Below are positions 16,796 through 24,226 of a stretch of 64,000 nucleotides of DNA, piece after piece. A program made the position numbers and the translations under genes. The notes under the pieces are model-generated. The model ran no database searches. It was not told the DNA's origin and was given only the letters and a program-made list of their open reading frames with translations. Positions within the stretch are counted from its first letter, which is position 1, and every line of letters begins with the position of its first letter. Source of the stretch: Bacillota bacterium (lineage in GTDB: Bacteria; Bacillota; Ch66; Ch109); contig JABLWZ010000007.1 of NCBI GenBank assembly GCA_013178275.1, positions 1-64,000 on the forward strand, read 5' to 3'.

Positions 16796-18575
16796 AATGT
16801 GTTACCCTCACCGGTTGACGGCATACCCCGTAATCCGTACGATCGATTTCATTTCGGTCGCTGATTTGGAAATGGATACATCTATCGAGCAGGTGGTATG
16901 CTTCAGGTTCGATACCACTTATATCAAAGTGCTTAAAAATGGCTACACTGGCTATATAGGCCCCTCTGCCGATTAACAGATCATCCCCTTCAAAGATTAC
17001 ATTGCCCTTTCCTTCTACGATTTCAATTCCTAAGTCTTTACTTGAGGTTATCCATTGAGAAATACAAATTCCAGCCGGAGAATATATACAGAAGACAAAT
17101 ATTGGGTTCAGCAGGGGCTTTTTCGCCTCATATTCGACAACTACCCGGAATGGCTCATTGCAGAACAGTGTTTTAACTTCATTTCCTTCTATATTTAAAA
17201 GTCTAGTATTGGTAATTACTGCCTGTTTTGTTCCGTACTCGTCGATATCGTTAATCTCTTGCTCTTTTACACACACAGTCTTTTGTATATCTTTTTCTGT
17301 ACTATTATTAAGCTGTAAAACAAACTCCCTACAGCCTAGGTACTCTTCAACTATTCCAATTCTCTCGTACTTATTTGAATCAGGTATAAATAGTTCAACT
17401 CCGATCGGTTCTAAAAAATCACCTTTAATCTCTAATGTCATTTTTTCTAAGTGTAAATAGGACTTTGGGACTGAAAACTCGAATGGAGCATGTGCGAACT
17501 TCCCGTTAAAATTGCCGTAAGGCCTGAAATGGCCGATTTCATCTTTGCCTGCTGGGCCCCAATCCATATAGCCCGGCTCGTCTAGTAGATAATTTCTCTG
17601 ATCTGGATTATTATCCATAGGAGCCCCTGGTTCAATTGTGCCTATAATTTCTTGATTACATTTAAGGCCTATAAAGCGGATCTTGTGTTTGAGGCCGGGG
17701 TGTGCGCCGTCGATACCTACAAAACGGAATAAATACGATTGATAGATATCCTGATCCCTATCCAATAGACTGGCATATTTTTTGGATATCTTCAAGTCCC
17801 GGGTCTTTAACCTTATCTCTTCATCCCGGCGAACTTCTGCCGAGTACTGTTTAATCACGGTTAAGGGATTCCCCTCAGCGCAGATAACGCCCCGGTTTAC
17901 CCAAATAACCCTATCACACAGAGACTGGACTGATCCCAGGTCATGACTGACGAACAGCACCGTCGCTCCCGATGCATCAGTAAGTTTACGCATCCTTTCG
18001 ATGCACTTCCCGGTAAAATAGGCGTCTCCCGCCCCTAATACCTCATCAATGATTAAGATCTCGGGCTCGACAGCCGTGGCCACAGAAAAAGCCAGTCGAG
18101 AGTACATGCCAGCAGAATACGTTTTTACTGGTTGGTCGATAAACTCATCCAATTCGGCAAAATCGATTATCTCTTCTTCCATCGCTAGTATCTTTTTGAC
18201 ATCTATTCCCTGGTAAGACAACGAGGCTTTGATATTCTGTCTTCCAGTAAACTCCGGATGGAAACCCGTGCCGAGTTCCATAAGAGCCTGAATACGGCCC
18301 TGGACTTTAATCTCCCCTTCGGTTGGCGTGACATTCCCGGCGATTATTTTTAACAGGGTGCTCTTTCCCGCCCCGTTGCGTCCGATTATTCCCAACCTTT
18401 CTCCTTTTCGCACATTGAGATTAAGTTCCCGCAAAGCCCAAAACTCACGATAGCTGTTTTTCTGCCAGAAAAACAGCTTATCAATCCCCAGTGCATTTAG
18501 AATCTTGGATGAGGGTCGTTGAAAAAGCTTGTACATTTTACCGAGGTTATTTATCTCTATGGCATTTTCAAACAT
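16785..18575 (-). CDS. wzt: Polysaccharide ABC exporter ATP-binding protein with large C-terminal extension (Wzt)
   Basis: This is the nucleotide-binding subunit of an ABC-2 polysaccharide exporter, acting at the inner face of the membrane. It has Walker A GRNGAGKST (65-73), the signature YSAGMYSRLAF, Walker B EILIIDEVLGAGD and the H-loop VLFVSHDLGS. At 596 residues it is much longer than a plain Wzt or TagH-like protein. Residues from about 455 to 585 resemble the Wzt C-terminal carbohydrate-binding domain. Between this and the ATPase lies an extra segment of roughly 180 residues (about 265-445) that I do not recognise. Its start overlaps the Wzm stop by 8 nt, showing translational coupling. 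In the known Wzt type, the C-terminal domain recognises the capped chain end, which fits the neighbouring methyltransferase fusion. Confidence 0.92.
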   Translation of the reverse strand: MFENAIEINNLGKMYKLFQRPSSKILNALGIDKLFFWQKNSYREFWALRELNLNVRKGERLGIIGRNGAGKSTLLKIIAGNVTPTEGEIKVQGRIQALMELGTGFHPEFTGRQNIKASLSYQGIDVKKILAMEEEIIDFAELDEFIDQPVKTYSAGMYSRLAFSVATAVEPEILIIDEVLGAGDAYFTGKCIERMRKLTDASGATVLFVSHDLGSVQSLCDRVIWVNRGVICAEGNPLTVIKQYSAEVRRDEEIRLKTRDLKISKKYASLLDRDQDIYQSYLFRFVGIDGAHPGLKHKIRFIGLKCNQEIIGTIEPGAPMDNNPDQRNYLLDEPGYMDWGPAGKDEIGHFRPYGNFNGKFAHAPFEFSVPKSYLHLEKMTLEIKGDFLEPIGVELFIPDSNKYERIGIVEEYLGCREFVLQLNNSTEKDIQKTVCVKEQEINDIDEYGTKQAVITNTRLLNIEGNEVKTLFCNEPFRVVVEYEAKKPLLNPIFVFCIYSPAGICISQWITSSKDLGIEIVEGKGNVIFEGDDLLIGRGAYIASVAIFKHFDISGIEPEAYHLLDRCIHFQISDRNEIDRTDYGVCRQPVRVTHYVQ

Positions 18576-19365
18576 TATCAGTAAACACCCTCTTCATCCT
18601 TTTAAAGAACCAGAAACCGATTAAAAATGTAGCTATAGAAAAGATTGAAAGTATCCAGAATATATTGCCCTGGGGGAATCTCCCCAGCATCATAGTGTCC
18701 TGAAATGCGATGATTATATAATACAAAGGATTGAACGCCAAGAACCCCTGCAGCTGTTCTGGTATCATATCCGCCGGGTAAGCGATGGGGCTTACCATCA
18801 TTAAAAAGAGTACCAGTACAGATACCACGTTCTGTAGATCTCTTGCAAAAACGTTTACGCTGGCTAAAATCCACATCAGACCGATACTAAAGATGATCTG
18901 CATCAACCATACCAGCAAGAACAGGGGTGTCCAGACAGACAGTTTCCCCAAAAACCCCAGTGCGACCAGTAGTATCAATAAGCCCGCCGCCTGCGTGCAT
19001 TGAGAATTAAGCACCGCCTTGACCGGCACAAGCTCGATAGGAAAAAGGGTATTCTTTATAAGATTAGCGTTGGCAACGACTGAACCGACACCCATCCCCA
19101 AGGTTTCAGCAAAACCTAAGAAGGGAATCAGACCGCAAAAGATTAACGCCACATATTCATTAGAATCGAATAGCTGGAAACGCACGTTGAACACATAAAT
19201 ATATACTGCTGCGTAGGCTCCTAGAAGTAGCATAGGATACAGAAACAACCATAAAACTCCAAAAATCGATCCTACAAAGCGGGTTCGGATATCTGTTTTT
19301 GTAGTTGCCCAGAGGATAGAGCGGTGTTTGTATAAAAACAAAACCGGTTCTAATAGTTTAAGCAC
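18568..19365 (-). CDS. wzm: Polysaccharide ABC exporter permease (Wzm)
   Basis: This 265-residue ABC-2 type permease carries finished lipid-linked polysaccharide across the cytoplasmic membrane together with Wzt. About six hydrophobic segments are visible, beginning with FGVLWLFLYPMLLLGAYAAV and ending with ILSIFSIATFLIGFWFF. The conserved TKTDIRTRFVGSIFG amphipathic start and the late MVSPIAYPADMIPEQL loop are typical of the TagG/Wzm/RfbA group. The start is GTG, supported by AAGGAAG 6 nt upstream. The gene is coupled to wzt by an 8-nt overlap. No glycosylation substrate is readable from the sequence. Confidence 0.93.
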   Translation of the reverse strand: MLKLLEPVLFLYKHRSILWATTKTDIRTRFVGSIFGVLWLFLYPMLLLGAYAAVYIYVFNVRFQLFDSNEYVALIFCGLIPFLGFAETLGMGVGSVVANANLIKNTLFPIELVPVKAVLNSQCTQAAGLLILLVALGFLGKLSVWTPLFLLVWLMQIIFSIGLMWILASVNVFARDLQNVVSVLVLFLMMVSPIAYPADMIPEQLQGFLAFNPLYYIIIAFQDTMMLGRFPQGNIFWILSIFSIATFLIGFWFFKRMKRVFTDNV

Positions 19366-19419
19366 TTCCTACTTCCTTGTCTAAGAGATTTGAAGTATTT
19401 CGGACCTTTTCAAACAGCA

Positions 19420-20466
19420 TTACCCGATATTCTTATTAAAAGGGGCGGAAACCTGCCGGTTATTCTTGGTAGAAGAGTATATAGCCAGTATAGCCTCCAA
19501 CGCCCTTCTTCCCTCTTCCCCGTCGATATAAGGTCGTTTCTTATTCCGAATCGATTGAATAAAGTCCTCGATCAGGGTGTCGTGCCCAAAACCGTAAATG
19601 GTCGGCACCTCCTGGTTCTGCTGGGCCAGCGACTGGGCCGTCTCGTCGGGACGGTCGGCGAACCTCCACTCCTCGATCCGGTTCACCGCCTCGCCCCCCA
19701 GGACGACCGTACCCTTCTCCCCGAAGATGTTCAGGGTCTCCTCCAGGTTCCTGGGGTACACGGTGACCGAGGACTCTATCACCCCCAGGGCTCCGCTCCT
19801 GAACTTCAACACAGCGACCCCCACGTCCTCCGCCTCGATGTTCCGCAGCTGACGGGCGGTATAGCCAAAGATCGACTCCACCGGCCCCATCATCCAGAGC
19901 AGCAGGTCGATATTGTGGATGGACTGGTTCATCAGGCACCCGCCATCCATAGCCCAGGTACCGCGCCACTTCGCCTGCTCGTAGTAGTCCTGGGGACGGA
20001 ACCACCGGATGACCGCGCTGCCGTGGGTCAGCTTGCCGAAGCGGCCCTCCTCCAGGGCCTGACGGAGCTTCTGCACCGCGGGGTTGAACCGGTTCTGGTG
20101 GCATACGGTCAGCAGCACCCCGTTCTCTTTACCGGACCTGATCAGAGTGTCGGCGTCCTCCAGGGACATGGCCATCGGTTTCTCCATCACCACGTGCTTT
20201 CTCGCCCGGGCGGCGTCGATTCCCATCTGGGCGTGCAGCCCGCTGGGGGTGCAGACATCCACCACGTCGATGTCGGGCCGCTCCAGCAGTTGACGGTAGT
20301 CAGTATAGTACCTGGAAGCCCCGTACCTGCTCACGAACTCCTGGGCCCGTTCCTCGATGATGTCACACACCGCCACCAGGTTGGCCTTCTCGTTCCTGGT
20401 GATGGCCTCGGCGTGCCGCGGGGCTATCCTCCCGCAGCCGATGATCGCGAAGTTGAGCTTGTCCAA
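19420..20466 (-). CDS. wbpB: Gfo/Idh/MocA family sugar-nucleotide 3-dehydrogenase (WbpB-like)
   Basis: This 348-residue NAD(P)-dependent oxidoreductase has a Rossmann start (FAIIGCGRIAPRHAEAI), the nucleotide-contacting VMEKPMAMSLEDADTL and an alpha/beta C-terminal domain with WAMDGGCLMNQSIHNIDLL. Next to WbpA, WbpD and WbpE homologues it should oxidise C3 of UDP-GlcNAc uronic acid to the 3-keto form in the cytoplasm, the step before amination. The start is TTG, chosen because AGGAG stands 8 nt upstream; the overlapping ATGs there are out of frame. It lies 15 nt from the aminotransferase gene. The pathway assignment rests on the four-gene set rather than on any diagnostic residue. Confidence 0.88.
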   Translation of the reverse strand: MDKLNFAIIGCGRIAPRHAEAITRNEKANLVAVCDIIEERAQEFVSRYGASRYYTDYRQLLERPDIDVVDVCTPSGLHAQMGIDAARARKHVVMEKPMAMSLEDADTLIRSGKENGVLLTVCHQNRFNPAVQKLRQALEEGRFGKLTHGSAVIRWFRPQDYYEQAKWRGTWAMDGGCLMNQSIHNIDLLLWMMGPVESIFGYTARQLRNIEAEDVGVAVLKFRSGALGVIESSVTVYPRNLEETLNIFGEKGTVVLGGEAVNRIEEWRFADRPDETAQSLAQQNQEVPTIYGFGHDTLIEDFIQSIRNKKRPYIDGEEGRRALEAILAIYSSTKNNRQVSAPFNKNIG

Positions 20467-20481
20467 ATCATCATCTCCTAT

Positions 20482-21597
20482 TTACAGTGCCGCCTTGATC
20501 GACTCACATACCGCACCGATCAGGTCGTCCGACATCTCCGGCCAGATAGGGAGGCTTAAAACCTCTCCTGCCAGCCGATCGGCGACCGACAGCTCGTATC
20601 CCAGATTGGAGTATACCGGAAGCCGGTGCAGCGGCACCGGGTAGTAGATCATGGTCGAGACGCCAGCTTCCGCCAGGTGTTTCTGCACCTGATCCCGCTT
20701 CCCGTCCAACACCCGCACCGTATAGACGCAGTACACGTGCCTGGTCCCCGGAACCGGATCGGGGGTCAATACCCAGGGGATATCCCGCAGCAGTTCATTG
20801 TACCGCTCGGCCACCCTCCGGCGTCCCTCGTTCCAGGTGTCCAACCGGGGCAGCTTCTTTCTGAGTATCGCGGCCTGGATCTCATCCAGCCGGGAGTTGT
20901 ATCCGATTTCTTCGTTGTAGTACTTCTTTCTCGAACCATGCACCCGCAGCATCCCGGCGATCTCAGCCGCCTGATCGTCGTTGGTGGCTATCATCCCGGC
21001 ATCGCCCATGGCGCTCAGGTTCTTGGTCGGGAAGAACGAGTAGCACCCCACATCACCGATGGCGCCCAGCTTCATCCAACCGTCATCCATCAGGCATTCC
21101 CCGCCGAAGCCCTGAGCGACGTCTTCTACCACCTTGAGACCGTGACCCTTCGCCAGGGCCACTATGCCCCTCATGTCAGCGGGCTGCCCGTACAGGTGCA
21201 CCGGCAGGATCGCCTTGGTCCGGGGGGTGATGGCAGCCTCGGCCAGGTCAGAGTCCAGGTTGAAGGTGGCGGGGTTCACGTCCACGAAGACCGGGTCCGC
21301 ACCCACAGCGCTGATCGCCTCTCCCGTGGCGAAGAAGGTGAAGGGGGTGGTGATAACCTCGTCTCCCGGTCCTATCCCCAGGGCTCGGAGTGCGATGAAC
21401 AGCGCGTCGGTTCCCGAGTTTACGCCGATGGCGTGTTTTACCCCCAGGTACGCGGCAGTCTCTTCCTCGAAGGCCTTCACATTGGGCCCCATGATAAACT
21501 GGCCCGATCGTATAACATCCTGGATGGACCCCGTTATTTCATCCCAGATACTGTTGACCTGGGGGTTGAGGTCTAGAAGCGGTATCCTTGTGCTCAC
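20482..21597 (-). CDS. wbpE: DegT family aminotransferase (WbpE-like)
   Basis: This 371-residue PLP enzyme has the Schiff-base lysine K192 in SFFPTKNLSAMGDAG, the phosphate-binding loop NSGTDALFIAL (60-70) and VVEDVAQGFGGE (156-167). It is closer to the WbpE/WlbC type than the other DegT protein of this operon, as it keeps the P-T-K-N-L signature and the GTDAL loop. It is expected to aminate the 3-keto group made by WbpB, using glutamate. The start is GTG (MSTRIPLLDL), with AGGG about 7 nt upstream. It lies between the wbpD and wbpB homologues with gaps of 22 and 15 nt, consistent with a single transcript. Confidence 0.9.
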   Translation of the reverse strand: MSTRIPLLDLNPQVNSIWDEITGSIQDVIRSGQFIMGPNVKAFEEETAAYLGVKHAIGVNSGTDALFIALRALGIGPGDEVITTPFTFFATGEAISAVGADPVFVDVNPATFNLDSDLAEAAITPRTKAILPVHLYGQPADMRGIVALAKGHGLKVVEDVAQGFGGECLMDDGWMKLGAIGDVGCYSFFPTKNLSAMGDAGMIATNDDQAAEIAGMLRVHGSRKKYYNEEIGYNSRLDEIQAAILRKKLPRLDTWNEGRRRVAERYNELLRDIPWVLTPDPVPGTRHVYCVYTVRVLDGKRDQVQKHLAEAGVSTMIYYPVPLHRLPVYSNLGYELSVADRLAGEVLSLPIWPEMSDDLIGAVCESIKAAL

Positions 21598-21619
21598 CTT
21601 GAACCCTGCTTTCTATCAG

Positions 21620-22204
21620 TTATTTTGTCGAAACCTGGTCCCCGTCTTTGTGGTAGCGCCGGCTGCACCCCCGGCAGGTTGCCTCCGCCCCTTCGAACTC
21701 CAGTGGGCCCCCGCAGGCGCAGGCCCAGCCGATGACCCGGGCCGGAACCCCGGCCGCCATGGCGTAAGGCGGGATGTCCCTGGTCACCACCGCACCGGCG
21801 GCTACGAAAGCACATTCCCCGATGGTGACCCCGCAGACTATAGTGGCGTTGGCCCCGATGGAGGCTCCCCTTTTGACCCGGGTGATCAGGTAGTCCTCAC
21901 TGGTGTTGCGGGGAAACGCCGCGCGCGGGGTAAGCACGTTGGTAAAGACCATGCTCGGCCCGCAGAAGACATCGTCTTCCAGGACCACTCCCTCGTAGAT
22001 CGATACGTTATTCTGGACCTTTACGTTGTTGCCTACCTTAACGTTGTTGGCCACAAAAACGTTTTGACCAAGGCTGCATCTTTCTCCGATCACCGCTCCG
22101 GCCATAACGTGAGAGAAGTGCCACACCCTTGTCCCTTTTCCAACAGCAGCCCCCTCATCCACGTATGCAGATTCGTGTGCCCAGTACCCGTTTTCCGACA
22201 TCAT
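21620..22204 (-). CDS. wbpD: WbpD-like hexapeptide N-acetyltransferase with zinc-ribbon-like tail
   Basis: This 194-residue acetyltransferase is formed largely of left-handed beta-helix hexapeptide repeats. It has the recognisable WbpD/WlbB stretches [38 protein letters not shown] and [19 protein letters not shown]. It would acetylate the C3 amine of the UDP-3-amino uronic acid made by WbpE, using acetyl-CoA. The last 30 residues add four cysteines in a CACGG...CRGC arrangement that looks like a small zinc ribbon; common WbpD proteins seem to lack this. The start is the first of two ATGs, with GGGAG upstream. Pathway placement is strong; the role of the tail is unknown. Confidence 0.9.
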   Translation of the reverse strand: MMSENGYWAHESAYVDEGAAVGKGTRVWHFSHVMAGAVIGERCSLGQNVFVANNVKVGNNVKVQNNVSIYEGVVLEDDVFCGPSMVFTNVLTPRAAFPRNTSEDYLITRVKRGASIGANATIVCGVTIGECAFVAAGAVVTRDIPPYAMAAGVPARVIGWACACGGPLEFEGAEATCRGCSRRYHKDGDQVSTK

Positions 22205-22236
22205 CGCAGCTCCCTCGAACGACTTTTTCCCTACTA

Positions 22237-23550
22237 TTATAACAAAGTTATCTTGTTTCTGGACTCTGTCACATTTTTTGTGGCGTTCCGCGTATCGAAT
22301 ACGCTTTCAGCCTGTTCAACCACCCATCCATAGTCGATATCGGTGTGGTCGGTCGCGATCACCACTATATCGCAGCCGCGGACCAGGTCGATAGTCAACG
22401 TTTTTGACTCCATGTCCAGGCCGTGCTCTTTAAAACGGGGGACATACGGGTCATGGTAGGAGACCTCTATCCCTTCGGCCATAAGTTCGCGGATGATCTC
22501 GATGGCCGGCGACTCGCGGTAGTCCCCGATGTCCTTTTTATAGGCGACGCCTAACACTAGGGCTTTCGATTTCGAGGCCGGTTTCCCCAGCCGGTTCAGC
22601 ACCCGGATTATTTTCTCTTTCGCGAACTCCGGCATCCGGCGGTTGATCTCACCCGCCAGGGCGATGAAGTGGGTGTTGAAGTTCAGCTCCTTGGCCTTCC
22701 ACTCCAGGTAATGAGGGTCGATAGGAATGCAATGACCCCCCACCCCCGGGCCGGGATAGAAAGGCATAATGCCAAAAGGTTTGGTAAACGCCCCGTCAAG
22801 AACCTCCCAGATATTGAGTCCCATCCGGTCGCAGAGCAGGGTGAGTTCGTTGACCAGCGCTATATTGACCGCGCGGAAGGTGTTCTCGAACACCTTGACC
22901 AGCTCGGCTGCCCGACAGCTCGACAGCTTGTGCACGTGGGAAACCGTCTGGCTGTAAAAGGTGTGGGCGACTTCCAGCGAAACCGGGCCTACCCCGCCCA
23001 CGACCTTTGAGGTGTTGGCCGTGGAATAGCGTTTATTGCCGGGGTCCACCCTTTCCGGAGAGTGCGCGAGGAAGAAGTCCTTCTCCACCTTCAGTCCCGA
23101 GGATTCCAGTATCGGCAGCATTACCTCCTCGGTGGTCCCGGGGTAGGTGGTGGATTCAAGGCTGACCAGCTGTCCCGGCCGCAGATACCGGGCAATCTCT
23201 CTGGTGACGCTCTCTACATACTGGAGGTCGGGAGTCAGGTTCTTGGTCAGTGGGGTAGGTACACAAATGATTATAGCATCCATCTCCGGCACCCGGCCGA
23301 AATCGGTCTCCGCGCGGAGCAGCCCCTTTTCTACCAAGGAGGACAGCTCTTCGTCCTTCACATCCGGGATGTAGTTCTCGCCGCGGTTGATCTTATCCGT
23401 CCGCGACACGTTCTGGTCCACCCCCAGTACCCGGTAACCCACCTTTCCTTTCTCGACCGCGAACGGCAGGCCAACGTAGCCCAGTCCTACAACCCCTACC
23501 ACCGCCGTGTGGTCTACGATCTTGCTCAATATACTGCTGCGAGGATCCAT
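22237..23550 (-). CDS. wbpA: UDP-N-acetyl-D-glucosamine 6-dehydrogenase (WbpA-like)
   Basis: This 437-residue nucleotide-sugar dehydrogenase oxidises C6 of UDP-GlcNAc to the uronic acid with two NAD+ in the cytoplasm. The NAD-binding motif [17 protein letters not shown] is near the N-terminus. The catalytic cysteine lies in [17 protein letters not shown], and the C-terminal UDP-binding domain carries [18 protein letters not shown]. The start is ATG with GGAG 10 nt upstream. It is the first gene of the wbpA-D-E-B block and thus the first step toward a UDP-2,3-diacetamido-2,3-dideoxy uronic acid. Length and motifs show no damage. Confidence 0.93.
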   Translation of the reverse strand: MDPRSSILSKIVDHTAVVGVVGLGYVGLPFAVEKGKVGYRVLGVDQNVSRTDKINRGENYIPDVKDEELSSLVEKGLLRAETDFGRVPEMDAIIICVPTPLTKNLTPDLQYVESVTREIARYLRPGQLVSLESTTYPGTTEEVMLPILESSGLKVEKDFFLAHSPERVDPGNKRYSTANTSKVVGGVGPVSLEVAHTFYSQTVSHVHKLSSCRAAELVKVFENTFRAVNIALVNELTLLCDRMGLNIWEVLDGAFTKPFGIMPFYPGPGVGGHCIPIDPHYLEWKAKELNFNTHFIALAGEINRRMPEFAKEKIIRVLNRLGKPASKSKALVLGVAYKKDIGDYRESPAIEIIRELMAEGIEVSYHDPYVPRFKEHGLDMESKTLTIDLVRGCDIVVIATDHTDIDYGWVVEQAESVFDTRNATKNVTESRNKITLL

Positions 23551-23578
23551 AAATCATAGCTCCTTTGTTCAGATTGAT

Positions 23579-24226
23579 TCAGGACTTCCAGTTGCTCTTC
23601 TCATTCTCGTCCTTGATGATGAACTTGCTCTTTTCCGCGTAAAGACCCTCGGTATCAAACAGGGCTTTGAAGGTCATAAAAAATATCCTCAGGTCGGTGC
23701 AGAAGGACAGGTTGTTTATATACCACACATCGTGCTCGATTCTTTCCGGCCACGACAGGCTGTTTCTGCCCCTCACCTGGGCCCAGCCCGTGATTCCCGG
23801 CCGGACCAGGAGCCTCTGCCTCTGAAAATCATCATACTGTTCCACCTGGTACAAGAGGGTGGGCCGGGGCCCGATCAGGCTCATCTCGCCCTTGATCACG
23901 TTGATCAGCTGAGGCAGTTCGTCAATGCTGGTTTTACGCAGGAAACCCCCGACCGAGGTTATCCGGGGGTCATTCATGCCTACATACAAGCCATCTCCCA
24001 TCTTTTCAGCCTTGTCGACCATGGTCCTGAACTTGTTGACGGTAAATGGGCGGCCATCCTTACCCGCACGAATTTGAGTATATATTATCGGTCCAGCGGA
24101 GTCCAGCTTAATCAATATTCCTGCTATAACTAATACTGGCAGCAGGACTATAAGAATAAGGGTTGAAAGGAAAACGTCTGCTATTCGCTTGATGTACCTG
24201 GCGTAAAAAGTTTTTTTAACCTGCAT
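23579..24226 (-). CDS. Small undecaprenyl-phosphate sugar phosphotransferase (PglC/WcaJ C-terminal type)
   Basis: This 215-residue monotopic phosphoglycosyl transferase moves a sugar-1-phosphate onto undecaprenyl phosphate, thereby starting polymer assembly at the membrane. One hydrophobic segment (STLILIVLLPVLVIAGILI) follows a basic start. The catalytic Asp-Glu pair is in TSIDELPQL, and NKFRTM, IGPRP and RPGITGWAQVRGRN are family motifs. The start is set at ATG 24226 because GGAAG lies 5 nt upstream and the frame above it runs back into the dehydratase gene; the overlap is 11 nt. Small PglC-type members usually prefer diacetylbacillosamine or related sugars, which fits the PglF-like gene beside it. 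The substrate is an inference. Confidence 0.9.
   Translation of the reverse strand: MQVKKTFYARYIKRIADVFLSTLILIVLLPVLVIAGILIKLDSAGPIIYTQIRAGKDGRPFTVNKFRTMVDKAEKMGDGLYVGMNDPRITSVGGFLRKTSIDELPQLINVIKGEMSLIGPRPTLLYQVEQYDDFQRQRLLVRPGITGWAQVRGRNSLSWPERIEHDVWYINNLSFCTDLRIFFMTFKALFDTEGLYAEKSKFIIKDENEKSNWKS

Noticed and set aside
19390..20559. Open frame of 389 codons on the plus strand
   Set aside because: It lies fully opposite the wbpB homologue, has low-complexity His/Arg/Leu-rich translation with no domain, and is explained by GC-rich third positions of the true gene.
20626..22333. Two long plus-strand open frames opposite wbpE and wbpD
   Set aside because: Both are antisense to genes with complete family motifs and translate to repetitive Gly/Val/His-rich sequence without domains or ribosome sites.
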